49,478 nucleotides of DNA. Origin: Alkaliphilus pronyensis (GTDB taxonomy: Bacteria > Bacillota > Clostridia > Peptostreptococcales > Natronincolaceae). The first letter of the stretch is position 1; the number at the start of each line of letters is the position of its first letter. Under the pieces are notes generated by a model. The model saw only the letters and a list, made by a program, of their open reading frames with translations. It had not been told where the DNA came from and searched no databases. Below are positions 34,731-43,537 of the stretch, in pieces. A program made the position numbers and the translations under genes. The stretch is taken from assembly GCF_009017275.1 (NCBI RefSeq), contig NZ_WBZC01000056.1:1-49478 (forward strand). Direction: 5' to 3'.

Positions 34731-35016
34731 TTACCTTCAAAATCCTTCTATATTACTAAAAGGATTATAAGAGATTAAGAGAATATGTTATAACTTTTAA
34801 TTTAACTAATTATATATCTAATAAGCTTAAAAGAAAAATCTTATAATAGCCTCCTTCGTCAAGAAGTACTTTGTTACCTTCAAAATCCTTCTATATTACT
34901 AAAAGGATTATAAGAAACTAAGAGAATATGTTAGAGCTTTTGGTTTAACTAATTATATATCTAACAAGCTTAAAAGAAATATCTTATAATAGCCTCCTTC
35001 GTCAAGAAGTACTTTA
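34731..35016. repeat. Two tandem 143-bp direct repeats
   Basis: Copy 1 is 34731-34873 and copy 2 is 34874-35016; about eight differences. Each contains a small hairpin AATCCTT/AAGGATT and ends with GTCAAGAAGTACTTT, the last part of which forms the left arm of the branched structure at 35005. The divergence shows the duplication is not recent. No open frame runs through it. Confidence 0.85.
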
Positions 35017-35134
35017 CATTGACTTTGTATTAAATTAGCTACCTGAAAAATGCAACATCCTGTCTTAGTTTTCAGCTTTGCAGCCTCCATGCTGCAAAAT
35101 TACGCTAATTGAATAGTCGTCAATGTGTACTTCT
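35005..35134. ncRNA. Candidate structured RNA with a three-way junction
   Basis: Complementary arms: outer AGAAGTAC (35005-35012) with GTACTTCT (35127-35134); then, after a TTT bulge, ACATTGAC (35016-35023) with GTCAATGT (35119-35126); then AATTAGC (35033-35039) with GCTAATT (35104-35110). Enclosed are two separate hairpins, CTGAAAA/TTTTCAG (35043-35075) and TTTGCAGC/GCTGCAAA (35077-35098). This gives a closed three-way junction. Strand is unknown since each arm also pairs on the other strand. It could be a non-coding RNA or the folded end of a mobile element. I do not recognise the class. Confidence 0.45.
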
Positions 35135-35199
35135 AATGCCTCAGTCAAATATTATCTAAATTTCTTTATAAGCTAATTTGTTCATATTATATTAGACTT

Positions 35200-35240
35200 A
35201 AACACCCCCAATTTCCAGTGAAACTTGGGGGTGTTTTTGT
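35200..35240 (+). terminator. Strong terminator at the end of the purine operon
   Basis: 12-bp stem AAACACCCCCAA/TTGGGGGTGTTT (35200-35211 and 35225-35236). The T-run is on the plus-strand side (TTTTTGTTTT), so it stops plus-strand transcripts best and also closes the minus-strand operon 14 bases after its stop. Confidence 0.75.
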
Positions 35241-35253
35241 TTTAAAGTATTAC

Positions 35254-36978
35254 TTATTCAGTTACACTTAAATCTATAAAGTTAAACTCATTTACATCAA
35301 ACAGGCCTACATCTGTTAGCTTTATTTCGGGTATTACTGGAAGTGCTAAGAAGGATAAGGTCATAAAGGGGTCTATATCTTTACTAACCCCTAGCTTATT
35401 ATATGCTATATCCAGCATTTGGTTTAATTGAAGATTAACCTCCTCCATAGTTCCATCAGAAATCAATCCCCCTATAGGTAATGGCAGGGATTTTAAAACC
35501 TGTCCATTTGAGGTTATAGTAATACCTCCCCCTAATTCCTCTACTTCTTTTATAGCCAGTAGTATATCATCATCGTTATCTCCTATAACAATTAAATTAT
35601 GGGAGTCGTGGGCAATTGTTGAAGCTATTGCCCCGCCCTTTAGCTTAAAGTCCTCCACTAATCCTAAGCCAATATTTCCAGTAGCCCTATGTCTTTCTAT
35701 TACTGCCAGCTTTAAAATATCTAAGCTTTTGTGATATTTAAAGGCTCCATTTTCTGTTTCTACCTTTCTAACAGCCCTTTCTGTTACAAGACTATGGGGT
35801 AATAGCTTAATTACATTAACTATATCTGATTTAACCTCTAGCCTTAAATCCTCTTTATTTATCTCCTTCATTTTTACAGTATTTATAACATCTGAGTAAT
35901 TCTGAGGGACTACGTCAAAGGTTGCTCCCATATCTTCTGCTACAGGCTTACCATTTTTAAATACCTTACTAACCTTAAAGCTATGCAGGTCTTCCAATAC
36001 AATGATATCTGCCTTATATCCTGGTGCTATAGCCCCAATATTTTTTAGCCCATAGCATTCTGCAGCATTAATTGTTGCCATTTGAATAGCTGTTATGGGG
36101 TGTATACCTTTCTTTACAGCTAATCTAAGGTTATTATCAATGTGTCCTCCCGTTAATATATCATCAGGGTGTTTATCGTCTGTACAAAATAAGCATCTTC
36201 TTGAGTTTTCTTTAGTAACTGCAGCTACGAGGGTTTCTAGGTTTCTTGCTGCCGAGCCTTCTCTTATTAAAATATATAAACCTAGCTCAAGTCTATTTTT
36301 CATTTCTTCTAATGTTGAACATTCATGCTCTGTTCTTACACCTGCAGCCACATATGCATTTAAAGCTTTTCCATCTATGTTAGGGCCGTGACCGTCAATC
36401 ATCTTATCACCGGCAGTAATGATTTTATCCAATATTTTATTATTGGCTGACACTACTTCAGGATAATCCATAAGCTCCCCTAGGCCTAGTATTCTATCAT
36501 TATCTATTAGTTTTGCAAGCTCTTTAGCCTCTAAAACTGCTCCAGCATTTTCAAATGAGGTTGCTGGCACGCAGGAGGGAAGCATAATAAATACGTTAAG
36601 TGGTAAACCCTCACTTGCCTTTAAAATAAACTCTATCCCATTAATTCCACATACATTGGCTATTTCATGGGGATCGGCTATTATTGTTGTGGTACCTCTG
36701 GGAACTATTGCCCGAGCAAACTGTCCCGGTGTTACCATGGATGATTCAATGTGTACATGAGCATCTATTAAACCAGGTGCTAGGTACTTTCCTTTAACGT
36801 CATACTCATCTACACCTTCATATGAACCTATTCCAACAATAAATCCATTATCTATTGCTACATCTCCCTCGATTATCTCGTGGGAAAATACATTTACAAC
36901 CTTAGAATTTTTTAATACTAATTGGGCTTTTTCTCTACCTGCTGCAACATCAATTCTTCTCTTGATCATTTCCTTCAT
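35254..36978 (-). CDS. ade: Adenine deaminase
   Basis: 574 residues, full length for the AdeC family (about 570-600). Deaminates adenine to hypoxanthine in purine salvage or breakdown. Metal ligands HVHIESS (His74, His76) near the N-terminus; downstream DPHEIANVCGINGI, ILGLGELMDYP, GHGPNIDGKAL, REGSAARNLETLVAAV, LFCTDDKHPDDIL and the C-terminal HDSHNLIVIGDND then GGGITI. The presumed catalytic Asp lies in TDDK. Begins 5 bases after the Mo-hydroxylase small subunit stop, so it belongs to the same transcript. It is one of two Ade paralogues in this window (other at 43538). Confidence 0.9.
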   Translation of the reverse strand: MKEMIKRRIDVAAGREKAQLVLKNSKVVNVFSHEIIEGDVAIDNGFIVGIGSYEGVDEYDVKGKYLAPGLIDAHVHIESSMVTPGQFARAIVPRGTTTIIADPHEIANVCGINGIEFILKASEGLPLNVFIMLPSCVPATSFENAGAVLEAKELAKLIDNDRILGLGELMDYPEVVSANNKILDKIITAGDKMIDGHGPNIDGKALNAYVAAGVRTEHECSTLEEMKNRLELGLYILIREGSAARNLETLVAAVTKENSRRCLFCTDDKHPDDILTGGHIDNNLRLAVKKGIHPITAIQMATINAAECYGLKNIGAIAPGYKADIIVLEDLHSFKVSKVFKNGKPVAEDMGATFDVVPQNYSDVINTVKMKEINKEDLRLEVKSDIVNVIKLLPHSLVTERAVRKVETENGAFKYHKSLDILKLAVIERHRATGNIGLGLVEDFKLKGGAIASTIAHDSHNLIVIGDNDDDILLAIKEVEELGGGITITSNGQVLKSLPLPIGGLISDGTMEEVNLQLNQMLDIAYNKLGVSKDIDPFMTLSFLALPVIPEIKLTDVGLFDVNEFNFIDLSVTE

Positions 36979-36983
36979 TTTTA

Positions 36984-37928
36984 CTACACACCCCTCTCTT
37001 TTACTTTTAATGCCTTTAGTAGCCTTTCAGGAGTAACAGGTATCTCCTTCATACGAACTCCTACTGCATTGTATATGGCATTTAGTATAGCAGGTGCTAC
37101 TGCAACCAATACAGGCTCTCCTATTCCTTTTGCTCCATAGGGACCTGTAGCTTCTGGTTCTTCAATAATTATTTTATCTATATCTGGCATATCTAAAGCA
37201 GTGGGAATTAAGTAGCTTGTAAATCTATCATGCTTTATCCTTCCACTTTGTAGATTTATGTCTTCCATTATTCCATAGCCTAAGCCCATAGAGAAGCCAC
37301 CATCTATCTGCCCTTCAATAAGCTTAGGATTAATGGCTCTTCCAACATCCTGACCACAGACAGCTTTAGTTACCTCTACAATACCTGTTGTTGTATCAAC
37401 CTCAACCTCAATACCATAAACTGAGAAGGTATAGGGATAATATGGATTTCCTTGCCCTGTTTCTGCATCCATCTCCGTTGTGGAGGCGGTAAATATCCCA
37501 TCCATTCTAAGGGCTTCGTCGCCATTTAACTTAGCCACCTGTAATAGATAGTCTTCTATATTTTCTGTACTTATTCCATATCTTTTTTCTAATATATTAA
37601 TTATTTCATTTCTTAGTTTTTCTGATGCCAGCTTAATTGCATTTCCAGTGTTGTAGGTCTGTCGGCTGGCGGCGGCAGTTCCAGCATCGGGAGTAATACT
37701 TGTATCCTCGCAGATAAAGACAATGCTACTGAAATCAACTCCTAATGCCTCTGCTGCTATCTGGCTTAGTATTGTTTTGGCCCCTTGACCAACCTCTGTA
37801 GCTCCAACATATATATATATATTTCCATCTGTACCCAATTCTGCAATTGCTCTTGAAATATCAGGAAATCCATTTCCATATCCTGTTCCATAAAATGTAC
37901 TTGCATAGCCTATTCCTCGCTTCTTCAA
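36984..37928 (-). CDS. Molybdenum hydroxylase, C-terminal Mo-subunit half (XdhA/NdhM-like)
   Basis: 314 residues from a TTG at 37928, six bases after GGGGGTG and two bases after the stop of the preceding gene. This is the second half of a xanthine-dehydrogenase-type large subunit: KKRGIGYASTFYGTGYGNGF, then YVGATEVGQGAKTILSQIAA and VEVTKAVCGQDVGRAINPKL, and the catalytic Glu of GPYGAKGIGEP (about residue 270). Together with the upstream 418-residue part it makes about 732 residues, the size of an intact XdhA. The same split is known in nicotinate dehydrogenase of Eubacterium barkeri. Cofactor molybdopterin cytosine dinucleotide is presumed. Confidence 0.85.
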   Translation of the reverse strand: MKKRGIGYASTFYGTGYGNGFPDISRAIAELGTDGNIYIYVGATEVGQGAKTILSQIAAEALGVDFSSIVFICEDTSITPDAGTAAASRQTYNTGNAIKLASEKLRNEIINILEKRYGISTENIEDYLLQVAKLNGDEALRMDGIFTASTTEMDAETGQGNPYYPYTFSVYGIEVEVDTTTGIVEVTKAVCGQDVGRAINPKLIEGQIDGGFSMGLGYGIMEDINLQSGRIKHDRFTSYLIPTALDMPDIDKIIIEEPEATGPYGAKGIGEPVLVAVAPAILNAIYNAVGVRMKEIPVTPERLLKALKVKERGV

Positions 37929-37929
37929 T

Positions 37930-39186
37930 TTAAACACCCCCTACAACGGATTTTTTCATCTGCTTTTCAACCTCTTTTATGGTTCTTTCTAGGGGTATAC
38001 TTTCTTCAAGTATCTGTCCTGTTGCTGTAGTTGAGCCCTTTTTAAAGCAATTTTCCAAACGAAACCTAATAGGATCAATATTTAGCCTTTCTGCCAGTAT
38101 ATCCATCTGTTGTTCATGGGCAATAGGAACCTGCGTTGCACCGAAGCCCCTCATTGCACCAGCAAATGGATTATTTGTATAAACAGCATAGCTATCTACC
38201 TTTACATTAGGTATCTCGTAGGGCCCAGTTGCATGAACACCAGATTTTCTAAGAATGTTTATTGCCCAAGATGCATATGCTCCAGTATCTCCAACTATTG
38301 TAGCCTCCATTGCTATAAGCCTTCCTGCCCTATTGGCACCAGTTTTATACCTCATTATCATTGGGTGCCTTTTTGAGTGGGCAACAAAGGATTCTTGCCT
38401 GGTATATATTGCCTTAACTGGTCTTCCGATAAGTCTTGTAGCCAGAGCTAAGTGAATCTGCATTGTTATGTCTTCACGTCCACCAAAGGCTCCTCCCACT
38501 GCAGGGTTTATAACCTTAACTTTATCTAATGGTATTTTAAGTGCCTCTGCTATTTCCAGTTGATCAAAATGGGGATATTGTGTTGATACACATACTACTA
38601 CTGTGTCGTTTTCAAGATATGCAATACCAGCCTCTGGCTGTAAAAAGGCATGATCCACCATTGAGGTTTTGTACTCCTCCTCTACAATAACGTCACACTG
38701 CTTAAAGCCCTCTTCTATATCTCCCCTTCTTAACTGGTATTTGTATATTATATTACTTTTATCGTGGACCTTTGGTGCTTTTTCATCCATTGCCTTTATT
38801 GGGTCAAAAACTGCCTCCAGTTCTTCATACTCTACCTCAATTTCTTCTAATGCCTTAGTAGCTGTCTTCTCACATGTTGCCACAACAAAAGCGATTGGGT
38901 CACCAATTGACCTAACCTTTTTAGCACAAAAAACCTCATGATCCTTAAAAAGCACCCCATGATGATTATAGGGGACATCCCTATAGGTTAGTATTTTTAT
39001 TACCCCTGGTATTTTCTCTGCTTTTTTTGTATCAACCTTTATATTGGCATGGGGCTTTGTTGATCGAAGAGTTTTTCCATATAACATATTGTCCATGTAC
39101 AGGTCTTGAGGATAAGTGGCTTTTCCCGTTACCTTAGCTAATCCGTCAACCCTTATTATGTTTTTGCCAACTGTTTCTAGCTTCAT
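37930..39186 (-). CDS. Molybdenum hydroxylase, N-terminal Mo-subunit half (XdhA/NdhL-like)
   Basis: 418 residues; the ATG overlaps the stop of the 2Fe-2S gene by 4 bases (ATGA-type coupling). First half of the Mo-subunit: VGKNIIRVDGLAKVTGKATY, DPIAFVVATCEKTATKALEE, MVDHAFLQPEAGIAY, VNPAVGGAFGGREDI-type cofactor loop (Gly231-Asp239) and AMRGFGATQ (344-352). The protein ends naturally after the KEVEKQMKKSV helix at the domain border. Hydroxylates a purine such as hypoxanthine to xanthine, judged by neighbours; sequence alone does not exclude nicotinate-type substrates. Confidence 0.85.
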   Translation of the reverse strand: MKLETVGKNIIRVDGLAKVTGKATYPQDLYMDNMLYGKTLRSTKPHANIKVDTKKAEKIPGVIKILTYRDVPYNHHGVLFKDHEVFCAKKVRSIGDPIAFVVATCEKTATKALEEIEVEYEELEAVFDPIKAMDEKAPKVHDKSNIIYKYQLRRGDIEEGFKQCDVIVEEEYKTSMVDHAFLQPEAGIAYLENDTVVVCVSTQYPHFDQLEIAEALKIPLDKVKVINPAVGGAFGGREDITMQIHLALATRLIGRPVKAIYTRQESFVAHSKRHPMIMRYKTGANRAGRLIAMEATIVGDTGAYASWAINILRKSGVHATGPYEIPNVKVDSYAVYTNNPFAGAMRGFGATQVPIAHEQQMDILAERLNIDPIRFRLENCFKKGSTTATGQILEESIPLERTIKEVEKQMKKSVVGGV

Positions 39187-39665
39187 TTTGTCTCCCCCTC
39201 TTCTTTAAGATATTTAGAAGCTTTATCAATGGCATCTACTATTTTATTGTAGCCAGTACATCTACAAAGGTTTCCAGATATACCTTCGCGTATCTCATTT
39301 CTGGTTGGTGCAGGTTTTTTATCAAGTAAAGCCTTTGCCGATAGTACCATTCCCGGGATACAGAAGCCACATTGAACTGCACCCTCTTCTAGGAAAGCTT
39401 TTTGGATGGGGTGTAGAGCTTCACCATTGCCTACCCCTTCAATAGTAATTATTTCTCTACCCTCTGCTTGAAAGGCTAAAACCATACAGGAGTTTACCGT
39501 TTCTCCGTCCATAATAACGGTACAGGCACCACATTCTCCTTCACCACAGCCTTCTTTAGTGCCAGTAAAATGAAGCTTATCCCTTAATAAATCTATAAGA
39601 CGCATATCTTCATTTATATCTACTACATATTCTTCACCATTTATGTTTAATGCTATTTTCTTCAT
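39183..39665 (-). CDS. Molybdenum hydroxylase 2Fe-2S subunit
   Basis: 160 residues, GGGAG upstream of the ATG. Two iron-sulfur clusters: plant-ferredoxin type with Cys40, Cys45, Cys48 and Cys60 (GCGEGECGACTV ... NSC) and the C-terminal helical type with Cys99, Cys102, Cys134 and Cys136 (QCGFCIPGM ... GNLCRCTGY). It carries electrons from the Mo site to FAD. Complete and standard. Gene order FAD, FeS, Mo-L, Mo-M equals that of nicotinate dehydrogenase. Confidence 0.93.
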   Translation of the reverse strand: MKKIALNINGEEYVVDINEDMRLIDLLRDKLHFTGTKEGCGEGECGACTVIMDGETVNSCMVLAFQAEGREIITIEGVGNGEALHPIQKAFLEEGAVQCGFCIPGMVLSAKALLDKKPAPTRNEIREGISGNLCRCTGYNKIVDAIDKASKYLKEEGETK

Positions 39666-39680
39666 TATAGGTTCTCCCTT

Positions 39681-40547
39681 CTAAAGCCTAGAATTTTCTA
39701 TGGCTTTGTTAAGTGCTACTGTAAATACTCCCTTCACTGCTTCTCTTTTAAACTCTGCACTTGAGCGACCCTGTAGGCGATTATTTACCTCTTCTTCTAA
39801 AAGCTGGCTACCTATTTCAATTGTCTCGCTGGTTAAGGGTTTTCCTTTAAAATAGTTCTCTACTACCTTCTCTCTTAATCCGTGTCTACCAAGTGAACCA
39901 TTTGCAATCCTCATATCCCTACATTTTGAATCCTCTGATATTTCTAAATATACTGATGTGCAAATCCTTGAAATGGCTAAAGCCTTCCTTAAACCAAGCT
40001 TATTAAATCCTAGCCCTTGATTTCTCTTAAGCTCTTTAAACTTTACCTTTACTAGTAGCTCATTTTTACTCAATGCAACCTTACCCTTATCCGTAATAAA
40101 GTCATTGAGCTTAATCTCCCTTATGCCATTACTCCCTGCAATAACCAAAACTGCCTCCAATGCTAAAAGTGGTGGAATAAAATCTGCTGCAGGTGATGCA
40201 TTACATATGTTGCCTCCAACAGTTGCTGCATTCCTTATCTGTGGAGAACCAACTGAAGCCGCTGCATCAATTAAGCCTTTGTATTTTTCCTGTAGCATTG
40301 TAGCATTTACAACCTTTGTAAAGGTAACACCTGCTCCTATTTCTATCCAGTCTTCTCTTTTAGTTATTTCTTTTAGCTCCTTAATTGATGAGATATCTAT
40401 TATAACTGAAGCCGATTCTTTACCCTCTCTAAGGCTTATAATTAAGTCTGTTCCACCTGCAATAATTTTTGAGGTCTCTTGATAATGGTCTAAAAGTTTA
40501 ATTGCTTCTTCAACTTTACTGGGCTTAAAAACTTCATTTATCTCCAT
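39681..40547 (-). CDS. Molybdenum hydroxylase FAD-binding subunit
   Basis: 288 residues from the ATG at 40547, 10 bases after AAGGAGG; the ATG at 40556 lies too close to that site. FAD-binding type-5 subunit: EVFKPSKVEEAIKLLDHYQ, KIIAGGTDLIISLREGKES (diphosphate binding), IGAGVTFTKVVN, RNAATVGGNICNASPAADFI (second FAD loop), then LGFNKLGLRKALAISRICTS. Passes electrons from 2Fe-2S to NAD+ or another acceptor. First gene of the hydroxylase set, behind a weak hairpin (40572). Confidence 0.92.
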   Translation of the reverse strand: MEINEVFKPSKVEEAIKLLDHYQETSKIIAGGTDLIISLREGKESASVIIDISSIKELKEITKREDWIEIGAGVTFTKVVNATMLQEKYKGLIDAAASVGSPQIRNAATVGGNICNASPAADFIPPLLALEAVLVIAGSNGIREIKLNDFITDKGKVALSKNELLVKVKFKELKRNQGLGFNKLGLRKALAISRICTSVYLEISEDSKCRDMRIANGSLGRHGLREKVVENYFKGKPLTSETIEIGSQLLEEEVNNRLQGRSSAEFKREAVKGVFTVALNKAIENSRL

Positions 40548-40571
40548 AATTATCATTCCTCCTTATAAGAA

Positions 40572-40590
40572 AAGGAAGCTTTGCTTCCTT
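40572..40590 (-). terminator. Short hairpin before the hydroxylase genes
   Basis: AAGGAAGC TTT GCTTCCTT; on the minus strand followed by TTCTTAT. Likely a weak attenuator or processing site inside the operon rather than a full stop. Confidence 0.5.
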
Positions 40591-40611
40591 ATGATCTAAA
40601 ATATAAATTAG

Positions 40612-41949
40612 TTATTTTTTAACATTTGCCAGCTTGATTTGTTGACTAATTAATCTATTTGCATCCTTTAATATTTCCTTTTCATTTAGCGTTAATAGCC
40701 TACGGTCCTTCATGAGAATTTCCCCATCAATAATTGTAGTTTCAACGTCAGACGATTGTGCAGCATACACTAGCCTAGATACTATATCAACCTCTTCACT
40801 TGGGAAGGAGTGTAATTTATCAAGATTCATTATGACTATATCTGCCTTCTTACCCTCCTCTAGGCTACCGATTTTATCTGATAAGCCCATTGCCTTTGCT
40901 CCACCAATAGTAGCCAATTCAAATACTTGATGGGCAGGCATTACAGTAGGACTCAATAATCTTGCTTTTTGTATTAGTGCTGCGCTTCTCATTTCTTGGA
41001 ACACATCTAGGTTATTGTTACATGGAGCACCATCGGCGGCTATTGAGACTACCGCACCCATATCTAACAATTCTGGTATTTTTGCAATGCCAGAGGCCAA
41101 TTTCAGGTTAGAATTTGGACAATGGGAGATTCTTGTTCCTGTTTCTGCTAATATTTTCATTTCCGCTTCATCAAGCCATATGCAATGGGCTAAAATTAAT
41201 TTTTCGCCTGTTAGTCCTAGCTTATGGAGATAAATAACATTCCTCATGCCTCTGTCTTTTTGGACCAGTTCTATTTCCCCTCTATTTTCAGAAGCATGGG
41301 TGTGTATCATTACTCCGTGCTCTTTACTTAAATCCCTAACCTTAACAAGTAATTCCTCTGTACAGGATACAACAAATCGTGGAGCAAAGGCGTAGTTAAT
41401 TCTATTGTTACTTTTACCATGCCACTTTTTCAAAAGCCTAACACTTTCCTTAATAGATTCTTCTGTATCCTCCATTAATGTAGCTGGCACCCCTGCGCCA
41501 TAGTCCATCATGCATTTACCTGCATGGGCTCTAAGTCCACCCTCTTCAATAGCTTCGAATATTGAGTCTGTGTGGTTTACAGTGCCCATATCAATAATTG
41601 ATGTTGTTCCTCCTTTAATTAACTCTGCAATGCCTAGCTTTGCAGACACATAGTTGGATTCTGCTGTATGGGAGCCTTCTAAGGGCCACACCCTTTCCTT
41701 TAGCCAGTCTAGTAGCTCTAAGTCATCTGCTTGACCCCTATATAGGGCTTGGGTTAAGTGAATATGAGTTTGGATAAGGCCAGGTATAACAACTTTTCCT
41801 TCAGCATCAATAATTTCAGCATCCTCAATATTTAAGTGGGGAGATATTTTTTCAATCTTATCTTTGTTTACTAGAATATCTCCTTTAACTATTTCTCTCT
41901 TTTCATTCATAGTTACAATAGTTCCATTTTTTATTAGTTTTTTCTTCAT
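40612..41949 (-). CDS. TRZ/ATZ-family amidohydrolase, guanine-deaminase-like
   Basis: 445 residues, GGGAGG nine bases before the ATG. Amidohydrolase fold with metal ligands THIHLTQ (His62, His64), VMIHTHASENRGE (His216, His218), LAHCIWLD (His255) and SIAADGAPCNNNLDVFQEMR (Asp306). The Trz/Atz group includes guanine deaminases, SAH/MTA deaminases and chlorohydrolases. In this purine operon guanine to xanthine is the most economical role; 8-oxoguanine or a ring-opened imidazole are alternatives. Cytoplasmic. Separated from the permease gene by a long structured leader, so it may have its own promoter. Confidence 0.75.
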   Translation of the reverse strand: MKKKLIKNGTIVTMNEKREIVKGDILVNKDKIEKISPHLNIEDAEIIDAEGKVVIPGLIQTHIHLTQALYRGQADDLELLDWLKERVWPLEGSHTAESNYVSAKLGIAELIKGGTTSIIDMGTVNHTDSIFEAIEEGGLRAHAGKCMMDYGAGVPATLMEDTEESIKESVRLLKKWHGKSNNRINYAFAPRFVVSCTEELLVKVRDLSKEHGVMIHTHASENRGEIELVQKDRGMRNVIYLHKLGLTGEKLILAHCIWLDEAEMKILAETGTRISHCPNSNLKLASGIAKIPELLDMGAVVSIAADGAPCNNNLDVFQEMRSAALIQKARLLSPTVMPAHQVFELATIGGAKAMGLSDKIGSLEEGKKADIVIMNLDKLHSFPSEEVDIVSRLVYAAQSSDVETTIIDGEILMKDRRLLTLNEKEILKDANRLISQQIKLANVKK

Positions 41950-41988
41950 GAGTTAGGTCCTCCCTGTGTAATGTATCCCCCTCTATAT

Positions 41989-42092
41989 GGGTACTTATTA
42001 AAAACAGCTGTTTACATTTGCCTTTTGCAGCTGTTTTTAATAGCTACCCATAATGCTATTTATATGCTCCCATCAAGGGATGGGAGCATATA
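41989..42092 (-). promoter_or_regulatory. Structured intergenic region between permease and amidohydrolase
   Basis: Two hairpins in the minus-strand RNA. First: perfect 14-bp stem TATATGCTCCCATC/GATGGGAGCATATA (42061-42092), right after the permease stop. Second: 15-bp stem TATTAAAAACAGCTG/CAGCTGTTTTTAATA (41996-42042), extended by a 2x2 internal loop and GGGTA/TACCC, with a 17-base loop. It can serve as a terminator plus a leader for the downstream genes. It lacks the conserved core of the purine riboswitch. Confidence 0.5.
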
Positions 42093-42097
42093 TTATA

Positions 42098-43429
42098 TTA
42101 TATTAGCTTTTCTACAAAGTGCTTTAATATGAAGATTCCAGTTAAAGCGTACATTATAATAGATACATCTTTACCTTTACCAGTAAATAGCTTTAAGAAT
42201 ACATATGACATAATACCAAATACTATACCTTCTGCGATACTAAAGGTAAATGGCATCATAACTATTGTTAAGAAAGCAGGTATTGCTTCAGTGTAATCTT
42301 CTAAATCTATCTTAGTAATAGGTGTCATCATAAATAATCCTACAAGAATAAGTACTGGTGCAGTTGCTTCTGATGGAACAATTAGAAACAGTGGAGCTAA
42401 GAATAATGATAATGCAAATAATACACCAGAGGTTAAGGCTGTTAAACCTGTCCTTCCACCTTCAGCAACACCAGATGCACTTTCTACATAGGTTGTAACT
42501 GTACTTGTTCCTAAACAGGCCCCTACAGTTGTACCAATAGCATCTGCAAACAAAGCTTGCTTTGCCTTTGGTAATTTTCCGTCTTTGTCCAGCATATCTG
42601 CTTTAGAAGCTACCCCCACAAGAGTACCTAAAGTATCAAACAGGTCAACAAATAGGAAGGTAAATACTACTATAAGCATATCTAATGAAAAAATTTGACT
42701 AAAATCAAACTTAAAGAAAATTGGTGCTAATGAAGGAGGTGCACTTATTATTTGGCTAGGCATTGGAGTTATTCCTAAAGGAATACCTATAGCAGTTGTG
42801 GCTACGATACCAATAAGTAAAGCACCCTTAACCTTTTTAGCTAATAAAATACCAGTTATTACAAGACCAACTAATGCAAGTAAAACACCTGGACTCCCTA
42901 AGTCTCCTAGAGTAACTAGCGTAGATTCATATGCTGTTACAATTTTTGCATTTTTGAAGCCTATTAAAGCAATAAATAAACCTATACCAACACTTACAGC
43001 ATGCTTGATATTAAGTGGTATGCTATTTACAAGGGCCTCTCTTACATTAAAGAAGGTCAATAATAAGAAAATAATACCTTCAATTAAAATTGCAGTTAGA
43101 GCAAATTCCCAAGAGTATCCCATACCAATTACTACTGTAAAGGCAAAGAATGCATTTAGACCCATACCTGGAGCTAAAGCAAAAGGATAATTTGCCAGAA
43201 AAGCCATAGCAATTGTTGCAATTGCAGCAGACAATGCAGTAGCAGTAAACAATGCATTAAAATCCATACCTGTGGCGCTTAGAATGTCTGGGTTAACTAC
43301 TAAAATATACGCCATTGTCATAAATGTTGTAACACCAGCTAAAATTTCTGTTTTAACATTTGTTTTATTTTCCTTCAGCTTAAAGGTCTTTTCTAAAAAG
43401 CTATTTTCCGTTTGTAACTTTGTACTCAC
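42098..43429 (-). CDS. AzgA-type NCS2 purine permease
   Basis: 443 residues from a GTG at 43429, six bases after AAAGGGGG. Membrane protein with about 12-14 hydrophobic segments. Family marks: TEILAGVTTFMTMAYILVVN, ALAPGMGLNAFFAFTVVIGM, LFVDLFDTLGTLVGVASKAD and CLGTSTVTTYVESASGVAEG then GRTGLTAL. AzgA/PbuG/PbuO-type carriers import adenine, guanine or hypoxanthine with protons. Its place between two purine deaminases supports a feeding role for this pathway. Ends in a terminator-like hairpin. Confidence 0.9.
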   Translation of the reverse strand: MSTKLQTENSFLEKTFKLKENKTNVKTEILAGVTTFMTMAYILVVNPDILSATGMDFNALFTATALSAAIATIAMAFLANYPFALAPGMGLNAFFAFTVVIGMGYSWEFALTAILIEGIIFLLLTFFNVREALVNSIPLNIKHAVSVGIGLFIALIGFKNAKIVTAYESTLVTLGDLGSPGVLLALVGLVITGILLAKKVKGALLIGIVATTAIGIPLGITPMPSQIISAPPSLAPIFFKFDFSQIFSLDMLIVVFTFLFVDLFDTLGTLVGVASKADMLDKDGKLPKAKQALFADAIGTTVGACLGTSTVTTYVESASGVAEGGRTGLTALTSGVLFALSLFLAPLFLIVPSEATAPVLILVGLFMMTPITKIDLEDYTEAIPAFLTIVMMPFTFSIAEGIVFGIMSYVFLKLFTGKGKDVSIIMYALTGIFILKHFVEKLI

Positions 43430-43537
43430 TTTAAAGCCCCCTTTTGGTTTACAATGATAAAAAACAATTATGCCCACCAAGCTGTCTGACTTTATGAATA
43501 GCTGTTATTTTTATTTCTCCCCCCTTCCTTTACCTCC

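Noticed and set aside
36984-39186. Frameshift pseudogene of xdhA
   Set aside because: The second part has its own start and ribosome binding site, both halves are complete at a domain border, and the same split is known in nicotinate dehydrogenase.
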